A stretch of 64,000 nt of DNA, taken from contig NZ_CP119791.1 in the NCBI RefSeq assembly GCF_029338295.1, positions 992,001-1,056,000 on the forward strand. Direction: 5' to 3'. Under the pieces are notes generated by a model that was not told the DNA's origin, did no database searches, and saw nothing but the letters and a program-made list of their open reading frames with translations. The DNA is from Haladaptatus sp. QDMS2 (lineage in GTDB: Archaea; Halobacteriota; Halobacteria; Halobacteriales; Halococcaceae). Position numbers and translations under genes: made by a program. Below, piece by piece: positions 54,013-62,927 of this stretch. Position 1 is the first letter of the stretch, and every line of letters begins with the position of its first letter.

Positions 54013-54141
54013 ATGGCTGGCATCATCGAAACCATTCTCTCCACGTTCGGCCCCTTCGCGATTGCCGCCGCCCTCTTCGCCGGTGGCCTCCTCGTCTACG
54101 GGCTGTTGCTCGCTGTGAACCGATTCCGGGGCAAGGGCTAA
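54013..54141 (+). CDS. Small single-helix membrane protein, 42 residues
   Basis: A 42-residue protein starting MAGIIETILSTFG, with one hydrophobic helix (about 13-36) and a basic end (NRFRGKG). It lies 25 bases upstream of the AhpD-like gene on the same strand and 70 bases from the divergent hydrolase. Codon use and the complete start-to-stop frame support it, but no homologue family is recognised. Confidence 0.55.
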   Translation: MAGIIETILSTFGPFAIAAALFAGGLLVYGLLLAVNRFRGKG

Positions 54142-54166
54142 GCCGCGCGCAGTTGGCAGTACGTGT

Positions 54167-54733
54167 ATGCCACAGGAACCCATGACTCGGTTTCCGGTCC
54201 CGGACGAAACCGACCTGCCAGAAGACCTCCGCGAACGCATCGACGAAGAAACCGAGAAGGCGGGATTCACGCCGAACGTGTTCATGGCGTACGCCTACCA
54301 GCCAGCCCAGTGGCGGGCGTTCTTCGAGTACTACGACGCGCTGACGCAGGATACGGACCTCACCCGCGAGGAGATAGAGATGATAATCGTCGCCGTGAGC
54401 GGCGCGAACGACTGCTATTACTGTATCGTAGCCCACGGCGCGCTCTTGCGGTTGTTCAGCGAACAACCGCTGCTCGCAGACCAGGTCGCCTCGAACTATC
54501 GCAACGCCGATATTTCTGCCAAACACATGGCCATGCTCGACGTCGCCGTGAAACTCACCGAACGACAGGCCGAAATCGACGAGGCCGACTTCGAGAAACT
54601 GCGCGAGGCTGGATTTTCCGAGAAGGCCATCTGGGATATCGGCAGCGTCACGGCGTTTTTCAACCTCTCGAATCGCATGGCTCACTTCGCCGACATGCGC
54701 CCGAACGACGAGTTCCACACGATGGGGCGCTAA
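54167..54733 (+). CDS. AhpD/carboxymuconolactone decarboxylase-like peroxidase-related enzyme
   Basis: A 188-residue all-helical CMD-family protein. The redox motif is Cys83-Tyr-Tyr-Cys86 with His90 (CYYCIVAH), the layout of AhpD-like alkylhydroperoxidase enzymes. The helical core runs from about residue 25 to 165. Likely thiol-dependent peroxide metabolism in the cytoplasm. A second in-frame ATG, five codons later, would give an almost identical protein. Confidence 0.9.
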   Translation: MPQEPMTRFPVPDETDLPEDLRERIDEETEKAGFTPNVFMAYAYQPAQWRAFFEYYDALTQDTDLTREEIEMIIVAVSGANDCYYCIVAHGALLRLFSEQPLLADQVASNYRNADISAKHMAMLDVAVKLTERQAEIDEADFEKLREAGFSEKAIWDIGSVTAFFNLSNRMAHFADMRPNDEFHTMGR

Positions 54734-54815
54734 CGCGGCCCGCTTCGCTCTTCTCGGGCATTCTCTCGGTCGTTTACCGAACTGTGGGAGAATGAACCAC
54801 CGACACATATATTAT

Positions 54816-54829
54816 TTAGGTCCGTCTAA
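54816..54829. promoter_or_regulatory. DtxR-like operator in the promoter of the metal operon
   Basis: TTAGGTCCGTCTAA is an imperfect palindrome (TTAG...CTAA ends). It resembles the half sites of known DtxR/IdeR boxes (TTAGG...CCTAA). It lies between an A/T-rich TATA element (ATATATTA, around 54807-54814) and the ATG at 54838, the usual position for autorepression. Inference from pattern only. Confidence 0.5.
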
Positions 54830-54837
54830 TTTCTCGT

Positions 54838-55530
54838 ATGTTGAGTGCCAAGATGGAGGATTATCTCAAGGTCATCTACCAGCTCCAGCGGGAGTCTGAT
54901 GGCCCCATCTCCACCTCCGCTATCGCCGATGTGCTGGGCGTGAAACCGCCCACTGTCACGAGCATGGCGAAGAAACTCGAAAAACGTGAACTCGTCGAAC
55001 GCGAAGAGTACAAGGGCGTCCGCCTGACCCCCGAGGGGGAGACGGTGGCGCTCGAAGTACTCCGCCACCATCGCCTGCTCGAAACCTACCTGACCGAACA
55101 CCTCGGCTACGACTGGGCGGCGGTTCACGACGAAGCCGACCGGCTGGAACATCACATCAGTGAGGAGTTCGAGCGACGCGTCGCCGAGATGCTCGACAAC
55201 CCGACGGTGGACCCTCACGGTGCGCCGATTCCGAACGCGAATCTGGACCCAATCGAGGATGCGATGGGGACCGCACTCTCGGCGTGTGAGGCTGGCGACG
55301 AGGTCGTCATCCGGCGAGTTCGGGACGGCAACGCTGCCGAACTCGAATACCTCGCGGACGCGGGGATTCTCCCCGGGACGCCGGTCACCATCGTGGAAGT
55401 CGCGCCCATCGGCCTCGTGACGGTTCGGCTTCCCGACGGCGACGAGGTCGCTCTCTCAGAGCGCATCGCGGACGTTATCCGCGTCACTGAAGTCGATTCG
55501 ATGACAGAAAACGCGACGGAGATGGCCTGA
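54838..55530 (+). CDS. DtxR-family metal-dependent transcriptional regulator
   Basis: A 230-residue DtxR/SirR/MntR-type repressor: an N-terminal winged helix (YLKVIYQLQRESDG, then ISTSAIADVLGVKPPTVTSMAKKLE), a dimerisation and metal-binding domain with HRLLETYL and ECC/HxxE-type residues, and a C-terminal FeoA/SH3-like domain (VIRRVRDGNAAELEYLADAGILPG). It senses Fe2+ or Mn2+. It heads the operon with the multicopper oxidase, ZIP permease and halocyanin-like genes; the next start is 1 base after this stop. Confidence 0.92.
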   Translation: MLSAKMEDYLKVIYQLQRESDGPISTSAIADVLGVKPPTVTSMAKKLEKRELVEREEYKGVRLTPEGETVALEVLRHHRLLETYLTEHLGYDWAAVHDEADRLEHHISEEFERRVAEMLDNPTVDPHGAPIPNANLDPIEDAMGTALSACEAGDEVVIRRVRDGNAAELEYLADAGILPGTPVTIVEVAPIGLVTVRLPDGDEVALSERIADVIRVTEVDSMTENATEMA

Positions 55531-55531
55531 G

Positions 55532-56764
55532 ATGCCGTCCCACGACTACAGGACGGCTGGCGCGATGACGAAGACCCTCGAAGAACGCCTCGTCGCCGCG
55601 CTCAAGGGTGAATCGATAGATAGACGGTCGGTTCTCGGCGGTCTCGGCCTCGCCGGTGCGGCGGGCATCGCTGGCTTCAGCGGCGGTGCAGTAGCTGACG
55701 GAGACCACGATGAGAACAAGTCCCACCACGGCACCTTCGGTGCTGTTGGCGAGTACTCCTCTTCGCTGTTCGACCCACACGAGTATCTCTACGAGTTCAA
55801 CACCGGCGAGGTCTACATGGAGGGCGACCAGCGGATTCGTCGCTTCGAGATGAACGCGGTGGATACTGAAATCGAGATTGCGCCGGGCATCACGTTCACC
55901 GCGTGGGCCTACGACGGGCAGGTGCCCGGCCCGACGCTCCGCGTGACGGAAGGCGACATCATCGAAGTCGAGTTCACGAATCGAGGTCGTCACGCCCACA
56001 CCATCCACCCGCACGTGAAGAACATCGACCCGGCGATGGACGGCGTTCCGACCAACGGCCCGGGCGTTCTCGATACGGGCGAGTCCTACACGTATCGGTG
56101 GAAGGCCCAGCCGTGTGGCGTTCAGTTCTATCACTGCCACTCCCTGCCGCTCAAAGAACACATCCACCGCGGCCTCTACGGCATGATTATCGTGGACCCC
56201 GACCCGGAACGGGTTCGGGAGAACCCCCGGAAGTACATCAACTACGACGGCCCGATGACCGACGAACTGGTGGACCAGCTCGTCGCCAAGGCGGAGAGCC
56301 GGAACATCGAGTACGCCGCAAACGACGAGGTAAACGAGATGGTGATGCTGATGAACGCCTTCGACACCAACTTCGACGGCGAGAACGAGGTGTACGCCGT
56401 CAACACCCGGGCGTTCTGCTACGGCGTCGGCGACACCGACGGGAAGGGCAACTGGGAGGCCGGCGAAACCAAGCGGCCGATTCAAATCGATGGCGAACAA
56501 CTTCAGCGCGTCTACCTCGTGAACGCCATCGAGTTCGACGCCATCAACTCGTTCCACACGCACTCGAACTTCTTCGACTACTACGACCACGGCACGACCC
56601 TCACGCCCACCCTCAAGACGGTGGACACGGTCATGCAATGTCAAGCACAGCGCGGGATTCTGGAAATCGACTACTCGGACCACGAACCCGGACTGTACAT
56701 GTTCCACGCCCACCAGTCTGAGTTCGCCGAACTTGGCTGGATGAGCTTCTTCGAGGTGGTCTAG
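55532..56764 (+). CDS. Two-domain multicopper oxidase, Tat-exported
   Basis: A 410-residue copper enzyme with a Tat signal (DRRSVLGGLGLAGAAG). It has two cupredoxin domains: His154-x-His156 and His159-x-His161, His201-Cys202-His203 with His210/His212 in domain 1, then His342-x-His344 and His392-x-His394 in domain 2. The type 1 copper Cys is thus in domain 1. Such enzymes oxidise metals or phenols with O2. It may oxidise Fe2+ or Mn2+ for the ZIP permease encoded next, with which it abuts (0 bases apart). Confidence 0.9.
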   Translation: MPSHDYRTAGAMTKTLEERLVAALKGESIDRRSVLGGLGLAGAAGIAGFSGGAVADGDHDENKSHHGTFGAVGEYSSSLFDPHEYLYEFNTGEVYMEGDQRIRRFEMNAVDTEIEIAPGITFTAWAYDGQVPGPTLRVTEGDIIEVEFTNRGRHAHTIHPHVKNIDPAMDGVPTNGPGVLDTGESYTYRWKAQPCGVQFYHCHSLPLKEHIHRGLYGMIIVDPDPERVRENPRKYINYDGPMTDELVDQLVAKAESRNIEYAANDEVNEMVMLMNAFDTNFDGENEVYAVNTRAFCYGVGDTDGKGNWEAGETKRPIQIDGEQLQRVYLVNAIEFDAINSFHTHSNFFDYYDHGTTLTPTLKTVDTVMQCQAQRGILEIDYSDHEPGLYMFHAHQSEFAELGWMSFFEVV

Positions 56765-57976
56765 ATGGCAAAAACTGACGGCGGAACGGGCACGGTGAAC
56801 CAACCATTCGGCCTACCGCGCTGGGTCGCCGCAATTCTCCCGATTGCGCTCCTCGCGCTCGTCATCGCCGGCTTCTTCGTGATGACGCCGTTTGCGGGGC
56901 TCGAAGGCTCCGGTGCGCCGCTTCCGGACGTGACCGTCACTCACCACACGATTCCGAACGACAACACCCTCGTGCTCCACGTCGTGAACAACGGCCCTGA
57001 AACAGTCACCATCTCGCAAGTACTGGTCGGCGACGCGTACTGGAACCACCAGGTGATGCAAGGCGGGGTCGAAGACCCAACAATCGGGCCGCGAGAGTCG
57101 GCCCGCGTCGTGATTCCGTACCACTGGAATCCCGGCTGGGACCTGGAAACGGCGCTCGTCTTGAACGACGGGACGACCATCCACCACACCATCGTCGCCC
57201 CCGAACAGAGTCCAGGCGTGAGCGGTGACGTCCTCTGGACGCTCGCCATCATCGGCCTGTTCGTCGGGGTCATCCCCGTCGCGCTCGGGATGCTCTGGTT
57301 CCCGTTCATGCAGTCGATGAGCGACCGGGCACTGCACGCCATCCTCGCCTTCTCGGTGGGGATTCTCGTCTTCCTCGCGTTCGACGCCGGGTTCGAAGCG
57401 TTCGAACTCGCGGAGGCAGTTCCGGGGGCCTTCGAGGGGCAACTGCTCGTCATCATGGGCATCCTCGGCGCGCTCTTGCTCGTCCAGGCCGTCACGAAGT
57501 GGCGGTCCGCTGGTACGGGCACGCCCTCTGGCCTCTGGATTGCCTACATGGTCGCCCTCGGTATCGGGCTTCACAACCTTGCGGAGGGCCTCGCCATCGG
57601 GAGCGCGTTTGCCCTCGGCCGGGTTTCGCTCGGCGCGTTCCTCGTCATCGGATTCATGCTTCACAACGTGACCGAAGGGCCGGCCGTCGTGGCTCCCGTT
57701 ACCCGCGGCGCTCGCCCGTCGCTTGGGCACTTCATGGCCATGGGCGCGCTCGCCGGTATCCCTGTCATCTTCGGCGGCTGGATCGGCAGTTTCGCCTTCT
57801 CGCCGACGCTCGGGGCGTTGTTCCTCGCCATCGGCGTGGGTGCAATCTTGCAGGTCGTCTGGGAAATCGGCGGTCTCATCTCGCGCAACGGGCAGGTGGG
57901 CAGTTCGTATAACTTGCTCGCGTTCTTAGCCGGTCTCGTCATCATGTATGCGACCGACTTGCTGGTGGTGCTCTAA
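56765..57976 (+). CDS. ZIP family metal permease with an extracytoplasmic N-terminal domain
   Basis: A 403-residue ZIP-type permease. A first helix (about 20-40) is followed by about 110 beta-rich residues that should lie outside the membrane (VTVTHHTIPNDN... to TTIHHTIVAPEQ), with several His that could bind metal. The ZIP core then has the signatures His270-Asn-x2-Glu-Gly and His300-Asn-x2-Glu-Gly. The usual ZIP lacks such an N-terminal domain. It follows the multicopper oxidase with no gap and is 3 bases before the halocyanin-like gene. Confidence 0.88.
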   Translation: MAKTDGGTGTVNQPFGLPRWVAAILPIALLALVIAGFFVMTPFAGLEGSGAPLPDVTVTHHTIPNDNTLVLHVVNNGPETVTISQVLVGDAYWNHQVMQGGVEDPTIGPRESARVVIPYHWNPGWDLETALVLNDGTTIHHTIVAPEQSPGVSGDVLWTLAIIGLFVGVIPVALGMLWFPFMQSMSDRALHAILAFSVGILVFLAFDAGFEAFELAEAVPGAFEGQLLVIMGILGALLLVQAVTKWRSAGTGTPSGLWIAYMVALGIGLHNLAEGLAIGSAFALGRVSLGAFLVIGFMLHNVTEGPAVVAPVTRGARPSLGHFMAMGALAGIPVIFGGWIGSFAFSPTLGALFLAIGVGAILQVVWEIGGLISRNGQVGSSYNLLAFLAGLVIMYATDLLVVL

Positions 57977-57979
57977 TCG

Positions 57980-58387
57980 ATGCGACGGCGCGACTTCCTG
58001 TGCAGCGGTGGGGCCGCACTGGCCCTTGCGCTCGCTGGCTGTTCCGCGACTGGTGGTAACGGCGGCGACGGCGACACCGTCGGGATGCAGAACTTCAAGT
58101 TCAATCCGAAGACGCTCACCGTGGACGCGGGCACGACGGTCACCTTCGACAACGACAGCGAAACGGACCACACCGTCACCGCCTACGAGCAGAAGATTCC
58201 CGCTGACGCAGCGTACTTTGCGAGTGGCGGATTCGAGACCGAACGGGCCGCCCGCCAGAATCTCACTCAAGGGCTCATCAAACCCGGCGAGACCTACGAA
58301 CACACCTTCGAGGTCGCCGGGCGACACGAGTACTTCTGCATCCCGCACGAGGGGACGGGGATGAAAGGCACCATCGTGGTCGAATAA
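57980..58387 (+). CDS. Halocyanin-like blue copper lipoprotein
   Basis: A 135-residue protein with a Tat lipoprotein signal (RRRDFLCSGG, lipobox ALAGC) and a plastocyanin-type cupredoxin domain. The type 1 copper ligands appear as His in ETDHTVT and the Cys-His-Met group in YFCIPHEGTGMKG. It is probably an electron carrier or copper donor for the multicopper oxidase in the same operon. A T6 tract follows at 58402-58407. Confidence 0.9.
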   Translation: MRRRDFLCSGGAALALALAGCSATGGNGGDGDTVGMQNFKFNPKTLTVDAGTTVTFDNDSETDHTVTAYEQKIPADAAYFASGGFETERAARQNLTQGLIKPGETYEHTFEVAGRHEYFCIPHEGTGMKGTIVVE

Positions 58388-58401
58388 CCCGCCGAAACTG
58401 G

Positions 58402-58407
58402 TTTTTT
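58402..58407 (+). terminator. T-tract terminator after the metal operon
   Basis: Six T bases lie 15 bases after the halocyanin stop and before the Lrp/TRASH regulator start. Confidence 0.45.
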
Positions 58408-58429
58408 CGTCGTCCGCCTCTGTTGGCAC

Positions 58430-59020
58430 ATGGCTTCACTGGACGACATCGACCGAACGATTCTGCGCCTGCTGGTCGAGGACGCTCGTCGCCCGTTCAG
58501 CGAAATCGCAGAGCAGGTAGACCGCTCGCCGCCGACGGTCGCAGACCGCGTCGAACGACTACAGGACCTCGGCCTCATCACTCGGTTCACCGTTGCACTC
58601 GACCGCTCGCGCCTGAGCGACGGCCTCCCGATGCTCGTGGACCTCGCAGTCAAACCAGGAGCCACCGAGCGAGTGCGTACCGGCGTCCTCGACCTCGACG
58701 GGGTCGAACACATCTTCACCACGGCCGAAGGCCACGTCGTCTTTCAGGGACACCTCGGCGACAGAAACGTCGAATCGCTGCTCTCCGGCGTCGTCTCGCT
58801 CGAGGACATCCACTCGTACGACGTAGACCTGCTCTCTGACGTATCGTGGCAACCTGCCGTCGGCGAGGCGGCGTTCGCCCCGGAGTGTGCGGAGTGCGGG
58901 AACACCGTCACCGCCGAGGGTACCTCTGTCGTCCTCGATGACGACCGCTACCACTTCTGCTGTTCGTCCTGTGAAGTGCGGTTCACCGAAACGTACGAAG
59001 AGCTAAAACAAGGCGCCTGA
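58430..59020 (+). CDS. Lrp/AsnC-type regulator with C-terminal TRASH domain (copper-responsive)
   Basis: A 196-residue regulator: an N-terminal Lrp/AsnC HTH (LDDIDRTILRLLVEDARR, then FSEIAEQVDRSPPTV), a ligand-type middle domain, and a C-terminal TRASH metal domain with CAECGNTVT and HFCCSSCEVRF. Halobacterium salinarum has a protein of this architecture that controls the copper-efflux ATPase, so a copper sensor role is expected. It lies convergent with the CopZ gene, near copA. Confidence 0.9.
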   Translation: MASLDDIDRTILRLLVEDARRPFSEIAEQVDRSPPTVADRVERLQDLGLITRFTVALDRSRLSDGLPMLVDLAVKPGATERVRTGVLDLDGVEHIFTTAEGHVVFQGHLGDRNVESLLSGVVSLEDIHSYDVDLLSDVSWQPAVGEAAFAPECAECGNTVTAEGTSVVLDDDRYHFCCSSCEVRFTETYEELKQGA

Positions 59021-59021
59021 G

Positions 59022-59219
59022 TTACGCGGAGGCGTCGTAGCCCGCATTTTCGACCGCCGAGACGAGTGTTTCCACGTCGGCGTCGCCCTCGATTGTCGCC
59101 GTATCTGTCTCCCGGTCTGCCGTCGCGTTCGTCACGCCAGCAACACCTTTCAGTGCCTCCTCGACAGTTGCCTCACAGCCGCCACAGCTCATCCCGGAAA
59201 CGGTCAATTTCGTCGTCAT
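59022..59219 (-). CDS. copZ: Copper chaperone, heavy-metal-associated (HMA) domain
   Basis: A 65-residue ferredoxin-like HMA protein with the metal motif Cys12-Gly-Gly-Cys15 (GMSCGGCEATVEEAL). It should carry Cu+ in the cytoplasm, probably to the CopA ATPase and to the copper regulator. Length fits a single-domain CopZ. It is separated by 55 bases from the methyltransferase gene on the same strand. Confidence 0.92.
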   Translation of the reverse strand: MTTKLTVSGMSCGGCEATVEEALKGVAGVTNATADRETDTATIEGDADVETLVSAVENAGYDASA

Positions 59220-59274
59220 ACTCGTATTTAGGTGGGCAGCGTTTTGTCGGTTGCCCCTTCGAATCGAAGGCGCG

Positions 59275-60063
59275 CTACCCCTTTCGCGCCGTGATGGTGG
59301 TCACCTCGACGTGCTGGGTGAACGTCTCGCGGTCGAAGTGTGCGAGTTGCTCGCGGATGGCCCGCTCCAACTCTGTGGCCGCGTCCCCGAGCACCGCCGG
59401 TGAGCAGTACGAGAGGGAGAACACGTAGCCGACGATGCCGTCCGGCGTCCACTCGTGATCGAATTCGAGGTGTTCGATTTCGAGGCTTTCAAAGGCCGAC
59501 TCCGCGAGCACGTCCTGGTGTAACCGGGCCGGGTCGTCGGTTCCGTCGGTGGAGTCGGGTACGGCTCGGAATTCTGCGGCGAGACTGGCGACCGAGCGTT
59601 GCCACTCGGCCTCGGGCAACGCCATCCAGTCGCCGTCGGTGAGCACCGCCACGCCGCCGCCGGGATTCGTCAGATCGGAGAGCGTGGTGAGCGTCCGGTC
59701 GCGGTCCATCCAGTGAAAGGACCGCCCCATCACGGTGAGGTCGAATGTGCCGAGCGATGCGTCTATCGTCGCGTCCGACCCGACGACCCAGTGGACGTTG
59801 TCCGCGCCAGCTTCGTCTGCCAGTCGTCGCGCCTCGCAGAGCATCTCCTCGTTCGGGTCCATGCCGACCACCTCTCCGGCGTGGGCGGCGAGTGGAATCG
59901 CGAGATGACCCGGCCCGCACCCGAGGTCGAGCACCCGCGACGGCTCGTCGAGGTCGAAGTTCGTGACCAACTGCTCGATGGCCCGCTCGTCGTACCGTGG
60001 ACGATGACGTGCGTAGTACCGCGCCGTGCTCTCGAACAGTTCGGACGCATCTCGCGGTGGCAT
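59275..60063 (-). CDS. Class I SAM-dependent methyltransferase
   Basis: A 262-residue Methyltransf_11-type enzyme. Motif I is RVLDLGCGPGHLAI, followed by VVGMDPNEEMLCEA and GRSFHWMDRD; the last resembles trans-aconitate or related small-molecule methyltransferases. It is encoded between copZ and copA, on the same strand as copZ, but no metal-binding residues suggest a copper role. Confidence 0.85.
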   Translation of the reverse strand: MPPRDASELFESTARYYARHRPRYDERAIEQLVTNFDLDEPSRVLDLGCGPGHLAIPLAAHAGEVVGMDPNEEMLCEARRLADEAGADNVHWVVGSDATIDASLGTFDLTVMGRSFHWMDRDRTLTTLSDLTNPGGGVAVLTDGDWMALPEAEWQRSVASLAAEFRAVPDSTDGTDDPARLHQDVLAESAFESLEIEHLEFDHEWTPDGIVGYVFSLSYCSPAVLGDAATELERAIREQLAHFDRETFTQHVEVTTITARKG

Positions 60064-60215
60064 ACCGGCCCGTTGTGTGCACTACGTTATGTCGATGTTG
60101 CCTTGCTTTCGGTACGACACTCCTCGTCCCGCCTTGGAATATAAACTCTTGGCCTCGATAATCGTCGGATTCCGAGGGACAAACCGCTTCAATCTCTAGT
60201 GCGTACTGTAGGACA

Positions 60216-62780
60216 ATGGCTACCCGACGGGTTCAGTTCGCGATTTCCGGGATGAGTTGTGCGAACTGTTCGAAGACGATAGACACTGCCGTCAGGAACA
60301 TAGACGGCGTCACCGAGGCGAGTATCAACTACGCCACGGACGAGGGCACGGTCGAATATGACCCCGAGCGCGCGTCACTCGCCGACATCTACGACGCAAT
60401 CGAGGATGCGGGTTACGAGGCGGCCCGCGAGTCGGTCACTATCGGCATCACCGACATGACGTGTGCAAATTGCGCCGCGACGAACGAGCATGCCCTCGAA
60501 CGGGTCCCCGGCGTCATCCGCGCGAAGGCGAACTACGCCACCGACGAGGCGCGCGTCGAGTACAATCCGGCAGAGGTCTCCCTCGCCCAACTCTACGACG
60601 CCATCGCGGAGGCTGGGTACACGCCGGTCCGCGACGAGGACGGCGAGGGTGAGTCGGAACGTGACCGGCGCGACGCGGCCCGGCACGCGGAAATCGACCG
60701 CCAGCGACGACTCACGCTGTTCGGTGGGGCACTCTCCGCGCCGCTGTTCGGCATGATGCTCGCCCACCTGTTCGCGCCGGGTCTCTTGCCGGAAACCGTC
60801 GCGGGCGTCCCGTTCGGCTGGGTCGCGTTCGCGTTTGCGACCCCCGTCCAGTACTTCTTGGGCAAGGAGTTTTACGAGAACTCGTACACGGCGCTCGTGA
60901 AAAATCGCACGGCGAACATGGACGTCCTCATCGCGCTTGGCTCTTCGACGGCGTACTTCTACTCCGTCGCCGTGCTGCTCGGCCTCATCGGTGGGGCGCT
61001 CTACTTCGACACCGCCGCGTTCATCCTCGTGTTCATCACGCTCGGGAACTACCTCGAAGCGCGTTCGAAGGGGCAGGCGGGCGACGCCCTTCGCGAACTA
61101 CTCGAACTTGAAGCCGACACCGCGACGCTCGTAGACGAGGACGGCACCGAGCGCGAGGTTCCCCTCGAAGACGTGTCCGTCGGGGACCGGATGAAGGTCC
61201 GCCCCGGCGAGAAGATTCCAACCGATGGTGTGGTCGTCTCCGGGGAGAGCGCCGTGGACGAATCGATGGTCACCGGCGAGTCCGTGCCCGTAGAAAAGGC
61301 AGAAGGGGACGAGGTTGTTGGTTCGACCATCAACCAGAACGGCGTGCTCGTCGTGGAAGCGACGAAGGTCGGCGAGGAGACGGCGATTCAACAAATCGTC
61401 GCCCTCGTCTCCGACGCCCAGAGCCGCCAGCCGGAGATTCAGAACCTCGCAGACCGCATCAGCGCCTACTTCGTGCCCGCTGTCATCACGAACGCGCTCG
61501 TCTGGGGTCTCGTCTGGTTCTTCTTCCCCGAGGCGCTCGCCGGGTTCGTCCAGGGCCTTCCGCTCTGGGGGCTGGTCGCGGGTGGCCCACAGGTAGCCGG
61601 CGGTAGCGTCTCCGTCTTCGAGTTCGCTGTCATCGTCTTCGCCTCGGCCGTGCTCATCGCCTGTCCCTGTGCGCTGGGTCTCGCGACGCCCGCGGCCACC
61701 ATGGTCGGGACGACCATCGGCGCGCGAAACGGGGTGCTGTTCAAGGGTGGTGACATCCTCGAACGGGTCCGCGACGTGGACACCGTCGTCTTCGACAAGA
61801 CGGGCACGCTCACGGAAGGTGAAATGCGCCTCACCGACGTGGTCGCGCTCTCGGCGACCGACGGCGGCCAGGTACAGCGGGAAGCGAGCGACGAGGAGTT
61901 CGTCCTCTCTGTCGCTGCGAGCGCCGAGTCGGGGAGCGAACACCCCCTCGCCGAGGCCATCGTCGACGGTGCAAAAGAGCGCGACCTCGACGTCTCGACT
62001 CCCGAATCGTTCGAAAACGTTCCCGGCCACGGCGTGCGGGCGACCGTAGACCGCGGCGAGGTGCTCATCGGGAACCGGAAACTCCTCGCAGACGAGGGTA
62101 TCGACACCGACCCCGCAGCGGAGACGATGGAGCAACTGGAACGCGAGGGGAAAACCGCGATGCTCGTCGCCCTCGACGGCCGCTTGCTCGGGGTCATCGC
62201 TACTGCAGACACGGTGAAACCGGGCGCGAAAGATGCCGTCTCGCAACTCCACGAGCGCGGCCTCGACGTGTGGCTCATCACGGGCGACAACGAACTGACC
62301 GCGCGCGCCGTGGCCGAAGAAGTCGGCATCGACCCGAACCACGTTCGCGCCGAGGTGTTGCCCGAGGACAAAGCAGAAGCCGTCGAGTCCATCCAGGCGG
62401 ATGGCCGAACGGCGATGATGGTCGGCGACGGCGTCAACGACGCGCCAGCACTGGCCGCCGCGTTCGTCGGAACCGCCCTCGGCAGCGGGACCGACGTGGC
62501 GATTCAGGCGGCGGACGTGACGCTGATGCGCGACGACCCAGTGGACGTGGTGAAGGCCATTCGCATCTCGGAGGGGACGCTTCAGAAGATAAAACAGAAC
62601 CTGTTCTGGGCGCTCGGCTACAACACGGCGATGATTCCTCTCGCCTCCCTCGGCCTGTTGCAACCGGTGCTCGCCGCGGGCGCGATGGCGTTTTCGAGCG
62701 TCTCGGTGCTCGCAAACAGCCTCGCCTTCCGACGCTACACGCCCGACCACGACTACGAACTACTGGGTCGGTTCCGGTAA
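60216..62780 (+). CDS. copA: Copper-translocating P1B-type ATPase
   Basis: An 854-residue heavy-metal pump. It has two N-terminal HMA domains (Cys15-x2-Cys18 and Cys83-x2-Cys86), eight membrane helices with Cys483-Pro-Cys485 in the metal path, TGES in the actuator, the phosphorylated Asp527 in DKTGTLT, SEHPLA in the N domain and [10 protein letters not shown]. It exports Cu+ (or Ag+). A TATA-like ATATAAAC at about 60139-60146 would give a 5' leader near 50 bases. The copper regulator and chaperone genes are just upstream. Confidence 0.95.
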   Translation: MATRRVQFAISGMSCANCSKTIDTAVRNIDGVTEASINYATDEGTVEYDPERASLADIYDAIEDAGYEAARESVTIGITDMTCANCAATNEHALERVPGVIRAKANYATDEARVEYNPAEVSLAQLYDAIAEAGYTPVRDEDGEGESERDRRDAARHAEIDRQRRLTLFGGALSAPLFGMMLAHLFAPGLLPETVAGVPFGWVAFAFATPVQYFLGKEFYENSYTALVKNRTANMDVLIALGSSTAYFYSVAVLLGLIGGALYFDTAAFILVFITLGNYLEARSKGQAGDALRELLELEADTATLVDEDGTEREVPLEDVSVGDRMKVRPGEKIPTDGVVVSGESAVDESMVTGESVPVEKAEGDEVVGSTINQNGVLVVEATKVGEETAIQQIVALVSDAQSRQPEIQNLADRISAYFVPAVITNALVWGLVWFFFPEALAGFVQGLPLWGLVAGGPQVAGGSVSVFEFAVIVFASAVLIACPCALGLATPAATMVGTTIGARNGVLFKGGDILERVRDVDTVVFDKTGTLTEGEMRLTDVVALSATDGGQVQREASDEEFVLSVAASAESGSEHPLAEAIVDGAKERDLDVSTPESFENVPGHGVRATVDRGEVLIGNRKLLADEGIDTDPAAETMEQLEREGKTAMLVALDGRLLGVIATADTVKPGAKDAVSQLHERGLDVWLITGDNELTARAVAEEVGIDPNHVRAEVLPEDKAEAVESIQADGRTAMMVGDGVNDAPALAAAFVGTALGSGTDVAIQAADVTLMRDDPVDVVKAIRISEGTLQKIKQNLFWALGYNTAMIPLASLGLLQPVLAAGAMAFSSVSVLANSLAFRRYTPDHDYELLGRFR

Positions 62781-62927
62781 CCGCCGAGAGTGCACATCGC
62801 TGTGCACTGGCCGACAGTTTTCCCCTGAATTCAACGAGTCCACTCGTCGCACTCCTGTCTGTTTTCGAGACGTTTTGACGATTCTGTCACAAGCTTTTGG
62901 TAACGAAGTAGTGTGGCTGGAGATAGC

